33,929 bases of DNA from an uncultured Lachnoclostridium sp. GTDB taxonomy: Bacteria > Bacillota > Clostridia > Lachnospirales > Lachnospiraceae. Shown in pieces: positions 7,572 through 16,387 of this stretch. The stretch covers positions 1-33,929 of the forward strand of contig CAMMSL010000025.1 of the NCBI GenBank assembly GCA_946499505.1, read 5' to 3'. The translations under genes and the position numbers were made by a program. Below the pieces are notes generated by a model, which did not search any database, was not told the origin of the DNA, and saw nothing but the letters and a program-made list of their open reading frames with translations. Position 1 is the stretch's first letter, and each line of letters begins with the position of its first letter.

Positions 7572-8285
7572 TCACGCTTCTATCAGGAACGTCTGTCCTT
7601 CGCGTTCGATCTTCATGATCTTGTCCTTATACGTTTCTGTACATTTCTCCAGCATAAGCCGATCGAAAATATCATAATTTCCCCAGAAATGCATCGGAAA
7701 TACATACTTTGTATCCGTACGTTTCATAAAGCAGTCAATCCCCCAGCAATACTGCTCTCCCAGTCTGGGATCAACAGGGACAAAGGCAATGTCTATCTTC
7801 TCCTGTTGAAGCTTATTGATCTCGGACTGATAGGTACGGCGGATCATCTTATTGAACACTTCAGACTCTTCTTCCCAATGCCACCAGTTCAGGTCTCCTG
7901 CATGATAGATTGTCCTGTCCCCGCAGTGAAGGAGGTACGCCACACCCTGATCATTTGATCTCAATGTCCTTACTTTTATCCCGAATACATCTTTCTCCTC
8001 ATTTGGTCCCATAGATATGATATCAGAACATAGGGAAAATCCGGCATGCGCATATTCTGACGGATCAATATCCGATGACAATACGTAACAGATTTCAGAA
8101 AAGTTTTCCCGCAGCCGGAAAATTTCTTTTCCAAAGTGATCATAATGCGCATGGCTTACAAATACCACCATCTTCTTATCACGATCCCATTCCGGGAACT
8201 CGCCTTTATAATAGTCAAAAAGGCAGTATATATTTTCCATCTCCAGTAAAAAGCCACTATGTCCTAAATATGTCACTTTCATCAT
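7572..8285 (-). CDS. Metallo-beta-lactamase-fold hydrolase
   Basis: A 237-residue MBL-fold protein with an intact metal site: SHAHYDHFG gives H45, H47, D49 and H50, YHAGDLN gives H128 and D131, and FPMHF gives H199. The start MKVTYLGHSGF resembles UlaG-like and YycJ-unrelated small MBL proteins of Clostridia. The substrate is not known. The start codon overlaps the stop of the upstream MogA-like gene by four bases (ATGA), so the two are translationally coupled and probably act together or share regulation. Confidence 0.85.
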   Translation of the reverse strand: MMKVTYLGHSGFLLEMENIYCLFDYYKGEFPEWDRDKKMVVFVSHAHYDHFGKEIFRLRENFSEICYVLSSDIDPSEYAHAGFSLCSDIISMGPNEEKDVFGIKVRTLRSNDQGVAYLLHCGDRTIYHAGDLNWWHWEEESEVFNKMIRRTYQSEINKLQQEKIDIAFVPVDPRLGEQYCWGIDCFMKRTDTKYVFPMHFWGNYDIFDRLMLEKCTETYKDKIMKIEREGQTFLIEA

Positions 8286-8749
8286 AAACTGATATTCTCC
8301 ACTACCTGTACTACTTCCGGCAGGATATATTCCATGTCTTCTTTTGCAGTCTTCGCACTTTCGGGCAGATTGATCACAAGTGTCTTGTTACGGATTCCTG
8401 CTGCCATGGATTCCAGAATTGCCTTTTTCGAATATCTGAGATTATACGCCCGAAGAGCCTCCGGTATTCCGGGCAGAAGTCTCTCGGACGTGTCAATGAC
8501 CGCATCTGCCGCACAATCCTCTTCCAGATATCCTGTTGCCCCTGCAGTCAGGATCAGTTCTACGGATTCTGAATCTGACAGCTGTGTGATCACGGAGGCA
8601 ACAACTTCTTTCTCCTGCGGAAGAATTCCTGCTGCCTTCACTTCAAATCCCGCCTGTTCCAAAAGCCGTTTCAGTGCTGTTGCAGCCGCACTCTCTGCTT
8701 TTGCTTTATAGGCGCCTGTATCTATCGCAAATATTGCTGCTCTCATCAT
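8282..8749 (-). CDS. MogA/MoaB-like molybdopterin-binding-fold protein
   Basis: A 155-residue protein with the MoCF-biosynthesis fold (MogA/MoaB/CinA type): ILTAGATGYLEEDCAADA corresponds to the family TGGTG...RD segment, followed by a proline-bearing LLPGIPEALR and a C-terminal TLVINLPESAK resembling the family LPG-P loop. Both glycine-rich loops are altered (GATG for GGTG; LPESAK for LPGSPK), so molybdopterin binding may be changed or lost. No other molybdenum-cofactor gene lies in the window. AAAGGGG precedes the ATG. It overlaps the MBL gene by four bases. Confidence 0.75.
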   Translation of the reverse strand: MMRAAIFAIDTGAYKAKAESAAATALKRLLEQAGFEVKAAGILPQEKEVVASVITQLSDSESVELILTAGATGYLEEDCAADAVIDTSERLLPGIPEALRAYNLRYSKKAILESMAAGIRNKTLVINLPESAKTAKEDMEYILPEVVQVVENISL

Positions 8750-8856
8750 ATGTACCCCTTTCTACTATTAAATACCCACTTCTGTTAAATACGCGCTTCT
8801 ATTAATTGCTCTCTCTGGTGAAACGCTCTCTCCGGCTAAACTCTTTCTTCCAATGC
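8750..8856. repeat. Short degenerate direct repeats in an intergenic gap
   Basis: The gap between the amidohydrolase and the MogA-like gene holds TTCTACTATTAAATAC, CTTCTGTTAAATACG and CTTCTATTAATTG in tandem, then two GCTCTCTC units. These look like a slippage-prone, imperfect tandem repeat. No promoter or terminator is clear. Confidence 0.35.
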
Positions 8857-10149
8857 CTATGCACCAAGGATACGCTCTGCAACCCGGTTTGCATTTTCAT
8901 AAATCTTTTCTTTTGTCTCCCCGATATAGAAAATGCCATCCTGATACAACACCTTGCCATCGATCATCGTCATCTTTACATTCTGCTTGCTCGCGCTGTA
9001 TACTATATTCTTCTCAATGTTGTGAAGCGGCTGCATATTGGGCTGTGTCAGGTCAATCATGATCAGATCCGCACATTTTCCCGGTGCGATCATATCGCAG
9101 TCAGTCAGGCCCATCGCATGTGCACCGTTGGTCACAGACATCTTAAGGACATCCCTTGCCGGAACCGCCTCCGGATCGTCGCAGTACACTTTCTGAAGTC
9201 CGGTCACGAGGAACATCTCCCGGAACATATCGAGACAGTTGTTGCTGGCCGGTCCGTCCGTTCCGATCGCGACCGGGATATCCAGGTCAAGATAGCGCTT
9301 CACCGGGGCAATACCACTTGCCAGTTTCAGGTTGGATGCCGGATTTGTGACAACATATATTCCGCGTTTTTTTATGATATCAAAATCAGACGCATCCATA
9401 TGCACTCCGTGGAACAGCACACCGCCATGACGGAACAATCCCAGAGAATCCATGTACGCCACCGGTGACATGCCGGAACGCTCCCTGCATTCCTCTACTT
9501 CTTTCTTTGTCTCGGAACAGTGTACACAGATTGGCGCCTGATACTTGTCCGCCGTTTCCGCCAGACTTTCCATCAGTTCACGGCTGGTCGTATACTCTGC
9601 GTGAAATCCCATCCGGTAGGACACAAGGCTGTTCCTGTCTTTATTATATTTCAAGTAATCATTCTCCACATCCTGCGCCGTTCCGCCGAAATCATTGATA
9701 TCCCCGCACAGTACCATGCGAAAGCCAGTTTCCTCCGAAGCCCTTGCAGTTTCATGTTTCAGCTTGTACATATCAAAAGCCGACGTGATTCCGCTGGTCA
9801 GGTATTCCATGATTGCCAGTTTTGTCAGCCAATAGATGTCATCTTCCGTAAGTTTTGCCTCTGCCGGGAACACCTTGTCATACAACCATTCCTGCAGCTT
9901 CATATCATCAGCATAGGAACGCAGAAAAGTCATTGGCGAATGAGTATGTGCATTCTTGAATCCCGGCATGATCAGATTTCCTTCTGCATTGATCTCATTA
10001 TCCCAGATTCCTTTGTTTGCATCCTCTTCATCACCATTGCATGGTTTCACGCAGGAAATCCGTCCGTCTTCAATCTGGATTTCCCCTTTAAATATCTTTC
10101 TGTCTTCTTCCATTGTCAGTATTCTTGCATTATATATCCTTGTTCTCAT
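8857..10149 (-). CDS. mtaD: Amidohydrolase, 5-methylthioadenosine/S-adenosylhomocysteine deaminase type
   Basis: A 430-residue metal-dependent deaminase of the amidohydrolase superfamily. Metal and substrate residues are visible: NAHTHSPM (H68, H70), EWLY (E87), GFHAEY (H183), HCSE (H210, E213) and GTDGPASNN (D298). The pattern matches the MtaD/SAH deaminase group, which converts MTA or SAH to inosyl forms; guanine-deaminase-like or other adenosine-type substrates remain possible. The gene starts 10 bp after punA on the same strand, so deamination and phosphorolysis of purine nucleosides are probably coupled in one salvage operon. Confidence 0.85.
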   Translation of the reverse strand: MRTRIYNARILTMEEDRKIFKGEIQIEDGRISCVKPCNGDEEDANKGIWDNEINAEGNLIMPGFKNAHTHSPMTFLRSYADDMKLQEWLYDKVFPAEAKLTEDDIYWLTKLAIMEYLTSGITSAFDMYKLKHETARASEETGFRMVLCGDINDFGGTAQDVENDYLKYNKDRNSLVSYRMGFHAEYTTSRELMESLAETADKYQAPICVHCSETKKEVEECRERSGMSPVAYMDSLGLFRHGGVLFHGVHMDASDFDIIKKRGIYVVTNPASNLKLASGIAPVKRYLDLDIPVAIGTDGPASNNCLDMFREMFLVTGLQKVYCDDPEAVPARDVLKMSVTNGAHAMGLTDCDMIAPGKCADLIMIDLTQPNMQPLHNIEKNIVYSASKQNVKMTMIDGKVLYQDGIFYIGETKEKIYENANRVAERILGA

Positions 10150-10159
10150 CGCAGTCTCC

Positions 10160-10981
10160 TCACATCTTCTCGATACTCTTTGTCACCAGACGTTCAAATT
10201 CGCCGGAGCGCTTGTCCGCGACCGCCTGTACATCCAGATGGCTCAGCTCTTCGTCTGACAACCCGCTTGCCATATTCGATATACAGGAAATTCCGCATAC
10301 GTGCACTCCTGCATGGCGCGCGGCGATTGCTTCACAGGAAGTGCTCATTCCCACTGCATCAGCTCCAAGCACTGCATACATCCGGATTTCTGCCGGACTC
10401 TCAAAATTGGGGCCTGTAGTCTGAAGATAAACGCCTTTCTGCAGGGAGATGGATTCTTCCCGCGCCGTCTCCTCGATCAGTCTCATCAGTTCTTCATCAT
10501 AGATGTGTGTCATATCCGGAAAACGCTCGCCCAGCTCAGAAACATTTTCCCCGATCAGAGGTGAGGGAACAAAGCTTGAGATCTGATCCGTGATCATCAT
10601 AAAGTCCCCCACATGGAACTTCGGATTGATACCGCCGGCTGCATTCGTGAGGAAGAGAACCTCGATTCCCATCCGTTTCATCAGCCGCGTCGGGAGCACC
10701 ACATCCTTCATATCATACCCTTCATAATAATGCACGCGGCCTTTCATTGCAACTGCCGGCACATTTCCAATATATCCCAGCAGGAATTTCCCGTCATGTC
10801 CCTGTACGGTAGAAACCGGAAAACCGGGAATATCACTGTACGGAATCTCCAGCTCCACTTTCATATTTTTGGCATATCCTCCCAGACCGGATCCGAGGAT
10901 CAGACCCACTCTGGGGACAAAATCGGTCAGCGACCGATAGTATTCATAACATTTCTCCAGCTTTTCGTATTGTATGCTCAT
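10160..10981 (-). CDS. punA: Purine nucleoside phosphorylase, trimeric type
   Basis: Splits purine nucleosides with phosphate into base and ribose-1-phosphate. The 273-residue protein has the trimeric PNP/MTAP signatures LILGSGLGG (phosphate loop), KGRVHYYEGY, TNAAGGINP, the purine-site segment TTGPNFESPAEIR, and VGMSTSCEAIAARH. The second ATG (10981) is chosen because GGAGG is seven bases upstream of it, whereas it is only one base before the ATG at 10987. It heads an operon with the MtaD-type deaminase and has its own strong promoter. Inosine or guanosine preference is expected but not proven. Confidence 0.95.
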   Translation of the reverse strand: MSIQYEKLEKCYEYYRSLTDFVPRVGLILGSGLGGYAKNMKVELEIPYSDIPGFPVSTVQGHDGKFLLGYIGNVPAVAMKGRVHYYEGYDMKDVVLPTRLMKRMGIEVLFLTNAAGGINPKFHVGDFMMITDQISSFVPSPLIGENVSELGERFPDMTHIYDEELMRLIEETAREESISLQKGVYLQTTGPNFESPAEIRMYAVLGADAVGMSTSCEAIAARHAGVHVCGISCISNMASGLSDEELSHLDVQAVADKRSGEFERLVTKSIEKM

Positions 10982-11026
10982 TTTCATTCCTCCTCGTCAT
11001 GCCTGCCAGTATATGTCTCAACTGGT

Positions 11027-11056
11027 ATTATATCTCTTCCTGTCATACGGGTTCAA
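11027..11056 (-). promoter_or_regulatory. Sigma-A promoter for the punA-mtaD operon
   Basis: On the minus strand TTGAAC (11051-11056) and a perfect TATAAT (11027-11032) are 18 bases apart, about 45 bases before the punA start. Confidence 0.78.
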
Positions 11057-11070
11057 GTCTTACTTTCACG

Positions 11071-11442
11071 AAATTCGTGTTTATTGAAGAGACACCGCTG
11101 TAATATAAAGATATTCTGATCGAACAACGGACGCAGAAAAAGAAGATACTGCAACGCTATGCCGCCCCGCTTTACCTCATCCCCTCGAATCCATGTAACG
11201 CAATATCAAAATGCTCGTCCATTGGAACTCGCATTTTAATATCGCTAACATGGAGAACGAGGTGTATTCGGAACGCTCCATGTCGATGCATAGCTTATGC
11301 AGTATCTTCTTTTTCTGCTGGCACATCCAGTCAGCAGTATACTTATTCTCAGCCACAGCGCTATCTTTCAACAAATACTCATACAAATCGGAAGAGACCG
11401 GAACTTCGTCGATAAAGCTGATCCTTTCGACCTGTTTTCTGT
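11071..11442. repeat. Long-hairpin element of a different sequence, possible diverged relative of E1-E5
   Basis: A 372-bp block that folds into a long hairpin: CGCTGT with ACAGCG outermost, then CGCAGAAAAAGAAGATACTG with CAGTATCTTCTTTTTCTGC, and at the tip CAATATCAAAATGC with GCATTTTAATATCG. It opens with AAATTCGTGTTTATTGAA, like the 5' end of E2 and E5 (AAATTCGTATTTGTCGGA). A near-direct repeat of that opening starts E4's far end at 11443. The length fits the E family, but the GGCTCCG and TTAACG motifs are not clear. On the minus strand about 90 codons (11177 to about 11450) are open without stop; this matches nothing I recognise and has no ribosome site. Confidence 0.5.
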
Positions 11443-11797
11443 AAATTTCGTGATTATCGGAGAGACACTTCCAATTGGATAAAAGTAGAAAATCAGTCGG
11501 ATACAGCCCATTTGATAAACCTTACGGGACGGGCGGCGAGAGGATGCTGACGGTGACTGTGCAGGAATATTAGACAAAGTTAAAACCTGAGATGCAGCGT
11601 TAATCAGGAAAATGAAATTGTCTGAGTGAAACGAGTTGTTCATTTTCCTGATTGCTTTTAGCTATATCACAGGTTTGTTACTTTGTCTTATGTTCCGTAA
11701 CCGGAGCCGGAAGCATCCTCTCGCCGCCCGTCCCGGATACGTGAGTCAATACCCTGTATCCGATTGATTTTCGGACGATTTACCGAGAAGCCGTCTC
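11443..11797 (-). repeat. Long-hairpin element E4 (complete copy)
   Basis: On the minus strand it starts directly after the spoIVA stop. Paired arms, outside in: GAGAGAC with GTCTCTC; AAAATC-ATCGGATACAG with its complement; CGGGCGGCGAGAGGATGC with GCATCCTCTCGCCGCCCG; AAACCTG-GAT with ATC-CAGGTTT; and AATCAGGAAAATGAA with TTCATTTTCCTGATT. The tip loop AACTCGTTTCACTCAGACA is almost that of E2 (AACTCGTCTTCGACTCAGAC) although the arms differ. GCTTCCGGCTCCG matches GCTTCAGGCTCCG of E2 and E5, and GATTAACGCTGC matches E3. No U-run follows the outer stem. Confidence 0.83.
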
Positions 11798-13270
11798 TCA
11801 GATTATGATACAGACCAGTCCTCCATTGGTATCATTTACGATCTTCTGCATGGAATCCTGCAGTTTCATCTGGCTTTCATCACCGATCATAGCGATCTTA
11901 TTCTTCATACCGTCCATGACAAGTTCTTCCACTGTCTTGCCAAAGATATTGGTTCCCCACACGCCTTCGGGTGTCTCACTTTCTTTTTTGATATATTCTG
12001 CCAGATCCTGCGCCTGCTTCTCACTCCCCACGATCGGCGCGATCTCGGTTTCGATATTTGCGCGGATCATGTGGATAGACGGCGCTTCCGAACGGATCTT
12101 CACTCCGAACTTGCTGCCCTGCTTGATGATGACCGGCTCCTCAAGCCTGATATCCTCTTTTGACGGTGTAACCACGCCGTAACCTTTCATCTTCACATTT
12201 GTAAAGGCATCTTTCAGGCTGCTCAGTTCTTCTCTCATGGATGCAAGTTCTTTTACCGTAGAGATCAATTCATATTCTCCTTTGATCTGCGTGCCGGTAA
12301 GTTCACTCAGCACCTCATAATAGTAGGACTTTTCGTACCGGATCTGTATCCTGACTTTTCCGGTATCCATCTCAATCTGATCCACAGTCATATCCTTGAT
12401 ATAAGAGCTGTCTGTATCCATCTCTTTTGAGACAATGCTTCTCACATCTTCCAGATCGTTCATAACCGAGCGCACCTGCTCCAGCAGATCCTTTTTAATC
12501 CTATGTTCTCTGGAAAGCATCTCCACCCATTTGGGAATATAGAACTCCACCTCAGTGATCGGAAATTCATAGAGGACCTGACGCATGATCTCATGGATAT
12601 CTTCCGGCTTCATCTGCTCGCAGTTTACCGGCACAACCGATGCGCCATATTTCTGCTCCAGTTCCTCTTTCAATGCTTTTGTCTCCTCTGAATAAGGTTT
12701 CTTACAGTTCAGAAGTATCAAAAAAGGTTTTCCTATAGATTTTAACTCCCTGACCGTCTTTTCCTCAGCTTCTATGTAGTTCTCTCTCGGCAGATCGGTC
12801 ACGCTTCCATCCGTCGTCACGACAAAACCGATAGTAGCATGGTCACGGATCACCTTCTGCGTCCCGATAGCCGCTGCTTTCGTAAATGGGATCTCATATT
12901 CAAACCACGGCGTTTTCACCTGCCGTTCTACGTCATTTTCTATATGTCCGGAAGCGCCTTCTACCATAAAACCTACGCAGTCTATGAGACGGATCTTCAC
13001 TTCCACATCATCGGAAAGTTTGACCGATGCTGCTTCTTTCGGAACAAACTTCGGTTCCGTCGTCATGATCGTAGTTCCGGAAGCAGACTGGGGAAGTTCA
13101 TCCTTTGTCCGCTCTCTTGCGTGTTCATCCGTCATATTCGGAAGCACAAGAAGATCCATAAATCTTTTGATAAATGTAGATTTGCCTGTCCGCACCGGTC
13201 CTACGACGCCGATGTATATCTCTCCGTTTGTACGCGCTTTCATATCCCTGTATACCTGAAATGAGTCCAT
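11798..13270 (-). CDS. spoIVA: Stage IV sporulation protein A, spore coat assembly ATPase
   Basis: A 490-residue ATPase that polymerises on the forespore surface and forms the base layer of the spore coat; also needed for cortex formation. The N-terminal nucleotide domain has the Walker A GPVRTGKS at residues 24-31 and the conserved start MDSFQVYRDMKARTNGEIYIG is near-invariant in the family. The C-terminus ends GGLVCIII, typical of the SpoIVA anchor region. The length is the family norm. AAGGGGG precedes the ATG, and a sigma-E-type promoter lies 28 bp upstream. The gene marks the organism as a spore former or recent descendant of one. Element E4 starts at its stop codon. Confidence 0.98.
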   Translation of the reverse strand: MDSFQVYRDMKARTNGEIYIGVVGPVRTGKSTFIKRFMDLLVLPNMTDEHARERTKDELPQSASGTTIMTTEPKFVPKEAASVKLSDDVEVKIRLIDCVGFMVEGASGHIENDVERQVKTPWFEYEIPFTKAAAIGTQKVIRDHATIGFVVTTDGSVTDLPRENYIEAEEKTVRELKSIGKPFLILLNCKKPYSEETKALKEELEQKYGASVVPVNCEQMKPEDIHEIMRQVLYEFPITEVEFYIPKWVEMLSREHRIKKDLLEQVRSVMNDLEDVRSIVSKEMDTDSSYIKDMTVDQIEMDTGKVRIQIRYEKSYYYEVLSELTGTQIKGEYELISTVKELASMREELSSLKDAFTNVKMKGYGVVTPSKEDIRLEEPVIIKQGSKFGVKIRSEAPSIHMIRANIETEIAPIVGSEKQAQDLAEYIKKESETPEGVWGTNIFGKTVEELVMDGMKNKIAMIGDESQMKLQDSMQKIVNDTNGGLVCIII

Positions 13271-13297
13271 AAAAATACCCCCTTATTCTGCTGATAC

Positions 13298-13327
13298 AAT
13301 GTATGCACAGAAATACGGGGGTATGAC
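13298..13327 (-). promoter_or_regulatory. Sigma-E-type sporulation promoter of spoIVA
   Basis: On the minus strand CATACATT (13298-13305) matches the sigma-E -10 consensus CATACANT. GTCATAC (13321-13327) lies 15 bases upstream and gives a fair -35. The box sits between the gpsA stop and the spoIVA ribosome site. SpoIVA is in the sigma-E regulon of Bacillus and Clostridia, which agrees. Confidence 0.75.
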
Positions 13328-14341
13328 TTATTCTTCCCAGTTGAGCGATCTGTTCTCGCTCCGGGACTCTCTCATCATCAGGTCGTTTACCGCCTCTGCA
13401 GGCGATTTCCCCTCAAAGAGTACTGCATTGACCTCATCTACGATAGGCATTGACACTTCATATTTCTGTGCCAGTTTAGCCGCTGCTTTAGCGGAATACA
13501 CACCTTCCACCACCATCTTGACTTCATCCATAGCTTCCTGCATGGACATTCCCTGGCCGATCAGATATCCGGCCTTTCGGTTCCTGCTGTGTACGCTGGC
13601 ACAGGTTACGATCAGATCTCCGATCCCGGTCAGGCCGGTGAAAGTCTCGATCTTTCCTCCCATCTTCACGCCGAGACGGGCAATCTCCGCAATGCCTCTT
13701 GTGATGAGAGCTGCCTTTGTATTATCTCCATATCCCAGGCCGTCCGCAATTCCTGCTGCCAGGGCGATAACATTCTTAAGCGATCCGCCAAGCTCAATCC
13801 CCAGAATATCCGGGCTTGTATAGACACGGAACACATTGCTGATGAACATAGACTGTAAATATTCAGCAGTCTTCCTCGTCTTGGCGCCGACCACACAGGT
13901 GGTCGGAAGTCTGCGTCCCACTTCTTCCGCATGGCTGGGTCCCGAGAGCACTGCCACATCTGCCTGCGGGATCTCCTGTTCGATCTGACGGGAAAGCGTC
14001 ATAAGTGTAGATTCCTCTATTCCTTTTGCCACATCTACGATGATCTGTCCCTCAGCCACGAAAGGAGACATCTTCTGTGCCGTGCTTCTCGTAAAAGGCG
14101 AAGGAACTGCAAGCACAAGGAAATCTTTTCCTTTTATCGTCGATTCCAGATCTCCCGTGATCACCATGTCATCCGGAAGTTTCACACCCGGCAGCTTCAG
14201 CTCATGTTCTCTCTTTTCATCGAGCATCTTAACTTCATTTTCATCAATGGACCAGACCGTAACCTGATGTCCGTTGTCGGAAAGGAGAACTGACAGTGCG
14301 GTTCCCCAGCTTCCTGCTCCAAGTACGCCTACGTTTGCCAT
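13328..14341 (-). CDS. gpsA: Glycerol-3-phosphate dehydrogenase (NAD(P)+)
   Basis: Reduces dihydroxyacetone phosphate to glycerol-3-phosphate, the backbone for phospholipids. The 337-residue protein has the N-terminal dinucleotide loop GVLGAGSWGTA (G8-G13), the LSGPSHAEE segment (132-140), and the catalytic lysine K189 in ELGGSLKNVIALAAG. AAAAGGAGTGG precedes the ATG. It follows plsY, the acyltransferase that uses its product, on the same strand with a 35-bp gap. This pairs supply and use of glycerol-3-phosphate in one operon. Confidence 0.97.
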   Translation of the reverse strand: MANVGVLGAGSWGTALSVLLSDNGHQVTVWSIDENEVKMLDEKREHELKLPGVKLPDDMVITGDLESTIKGKDFLVLAVPSPFTRSTAQKMSPFVAEGQIIVDVAKGIEESTLMTLSRQIEQEIPQADVAVLSGPSHAEEVGRRLPTTCVVGAKTRKTAEYLQSMFISNVFRVYTSPDILGIELGGSLKNVIALAAGIADGLGYGDNTKAALITRGIAEIARLGVKMGGKIETFTGLTGIGDLIVTCASVHSRNRKAGYLIGQGMSMQEAMDEVKMVVEGVYSAKAAAKLAQKYEVSMPIVDEVNAVLFEGKSPAEAVNDLMMRESRSENRSLNWEE

Positions 14342-14376
14342 AATTTTGCCACTCCTTTTTTGATCATTTCCTCTTG

Positions 14377-15033
14377 CTATTCTTTTTTCTTTGATCCGAA
14401 TTTATTCTCTGTCCCGGCTGCCAGACGTTTGAGATTCTCCTTGTGTCTGTACCATGCCAAAATCGTCATCAGAGCAAGAATGACATACAGCTCGTAGCAG
14501 TATGATGCCTGCATATCCAGCCAGCCCATCTGACCGATGATGACCATCTCAATCAGAAAAACCGTATAGGCTGCAAGAGATCCCACAGATATGTATCTTG
14601 TCACGATCACTGGAACAAGAAAGCAGGCCAGTGTGACCGGGATCATCAGGAGACTCATCGGAAGATGCCAGAAACTGTTGACAGCCACAAGCCCCGCCAT
14701 CACGGCAATTCCCTTTCCCCCTTTAAAGTTCATATAAAACGGGAAATTATGTCCAAGCGTAACTCCAGCTCCCGCATAAAGGGTCAAAAGCGGCCGGCAG
14801 TCGCTTCCCCGGTACATGAAAAAAACGATCAAAAATGCCACTACGCATTTGATCACATCCCCGGCAAATGTAAGGAGTCCCGCTTTCCATCCCAGCACCC
14901 TGAGTGCGTTCGTAGTTCCCGCATTGCCGCTTCCTTTCTTTCTGATATCTACATGGCTCATCTCACCTACGATATAGCCGGTCTGAAAGAGACCGCATAC
15001 ATATCCGATCGCAAGACAGATCAAACGTTCCAT
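14377..15033 (-). CDS. plsY: Glycerol-3-phosphate acyltransferase PlsY
   Basis: A membrane enzyme that transfers an acyl group from acyl-phosphate to glycerol-3-phosphate, giving lysophosphatidic acid. The 218 residues contain several hydrophobic segments and the three signature loops: GSGNAGTTNALRVLG near residues 34-48, GHNFPFYMNFKGGKG in the middle, and a third glycine-bearing loop toward the C-terminus. It works downstream of plsX (acyl-phosphate, at 26412) and gpsA (next gene). AAAGGAG precedes the ATG. It lies 20 bp after der. Confidence 0.96.
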   Translation of the reverse strand: MERLICLAIGYVCGLFQTGYIVGEMSHVDIRKKGSGNAGTTNALRVLGWKAGLLTFAGDVIKCVVAFLIVFFMYRGSDCRPLLTLYAGAGVTLGHNFPFYMNFKGGKGIAVMAGLVAVNSFWHLPMSLLMIPVTLACFLVPVIVTRYISVGSLAAYTVFLIEMVIIGQMGWLDMQASYCYELYVILALMTILAWYRHKENLKRLAAGTENKFGSKKKE

Positions 15034-15053
15034 AACTTCACTGCTCCTTTACT

Positions 15054-16382
15054 CTACTGTTCCTTTTCTTTCCTCTCTCTGATAAAGAACTTCAGAGAGG
15101 TTCCCCTGAACCCAAATGCTTCCCTGATCTTGTTCTCAAGATATCTTGTATATGAGAAATGCATCAACTCCTTGTCGTTGACAAAGATCACGAAAGTCGG
15201 CGGCTTGACCGATACCTGCGTAATATAATAGAGTTTCAGCCGTTTCCCTTTATCTGACGGCGGCTGCTGCATCGCCACTGCCTCTGTCATGATCTCATTG
15301 AGCACGCCTGTTGCGATACGAAGTGTCTGGTTCTCGATCACCATATCGATCATATCATACAGCTTATTCAGTCGCTGTCCCGTGAGTGCTGATACGTACA
15401 TGATCTCTGCATACGGCATATAAGACAGTACATGACGGATATCATTTTCATACTCTCTCATCGTCCGGTCGTTCTTCTCAATGGCATCCCATTTATTGAC
15501 AACGATGATAACACCTTTTCCTCTCTCATGGGCAATTCCCGCAATCTTCGCGTCCTGCTCTGTAACGCCTTCCGTCGCATCTATTACCATAAGTACTACA
15601 TCCGCACGTTCCACTGCAGTCACAGTACGGATAATACTGTATCGTTCCAGGTCTTCCTTGATGCGGCTCTTTCTGCGCAGTCCCGCTGTGTCAATAAAGA
15701 CATACTCTTTTCCATTATGAACGATCGCTGTGTCGATGGCATCTCTTGTCGTTCCTGCAATGTCAGATACGATCACCCGGTTCTCGCCGAGCAGCCGGTT
15801 TACAATCGATGACTTTCCTACATTCGGCTTGCCCACGATCGCAATACGGGGACGGTCATCCTCTTCCTCCTGACCGCTGCCGTCAGGGAAATGTTCCACA
15901 ACTGCTTCCAACATATCGCCAAGCCCCAGACGGGAAGCAGCCGAGATCGGCACCGGATCTCCGATTCCCAGGTTGTAAAATTCATAGACATCAGGCATAT
16001 ATTTTTCAAAATTATCTACTTTGTTCACTACAAGGACGACCGGCTTTCCGGAACGCCGGAGCATATCCGCCACCTTGGAATCTGCATCCACAAGTCCCTG
16101 TCTTACATCCGTAATAAAAATGATCACATCGGCGGTCTCGATTGCGATCTGTGCCTGTTCCCTCATCTGAGAGAGAATCACATCCTTACTGTCCGGCTCA
16201 ATTCCTCCGGTGTCGATCATGGTGAACTCTTTATCCAGCCATGTCACGTCCGCATAAATCCTGTCTCTTGTCACTCCCGGTGTATCTTTCACGATTGAGA
16301 TCATCTCACCGGCCAGCGCATTGAACAGTGTAGATTTTCCAACATTCGGGCGTCCTACAATGGCAACTACTGGTTTACTCAT
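15054..16382 (-). CDS. der: Ribosome-assembly GTPase Der (EngA)
   Basis: An essential GTPase for 50S ribosome maturation. It has tandem G domains: GRPNVGKST (residues 10-18) with NKVD near 120-123, and GKPNVGKSS (184-192) with NKWD, followed by a C-terminal KH-like domain ending in basic residues (RERKEKEQ). At 442 aa it has the usual length. Switch segments DTPGVTRDR and DTAGLRRK are intact. The start follows AAAGG. It lies 5 bp after the DUF512 gene, so the two are likely co-transcribed. Confidence 0.98.
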   Translation of the reverse strand: MSKPVVAIVGRPNVGKSTLFNALAGEMISIVKDTPGVTRDRIYADVTWLDKEFTMIDTGGIEPDSKDVILSQMREQAQIAIETADVIIFITDVRQGLVDADSKVADMLRRSGKPVVLVVNKVDNFEKYMPDVYEFYNLGIGDPVPISAASRLGLGDMLEAVVEHFPDGSGQEEEDDRPRIAIVGKPNVGKSSIVNRLLGENRVIVSDIAGTTRDAIDTAIVHNGKEYVFIDTAGLRRKSRIKEDLERYSIIRTVTAVERADVVLMVIDATEGVTEQDAKIAGIAHERGKGVIIVVNKWDAIEKNDRTMREYENDIRHVLSYMPYAEIMYVSALTGQRLNKLYDMIDMVIENQTLRIATGVLNEIMTEAVAMQQPPSDKGKRLKLYYITQVSVKPPTFVIFVNDKELMHFSYTRYLENKIREAFGFRGTSLKFFIRERKEKEQ

Positions 16383-16387
16383 TTTAT

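Noticed and set aside
11368..11643. Minus-strand open frame of 91 codons across E4
   Set aside because: It crosses the paired arm and the boundary between elements, lacks a ribosome site and has no recognisable motif.
11443..11797. Ordinary Rho-independent terminators
   Set aside because: The hairpins are far longer than terminators, and no T-run follows the outer stem in any complete copy. Real terminators in this window (19064, 26112, 27502) look quite different.
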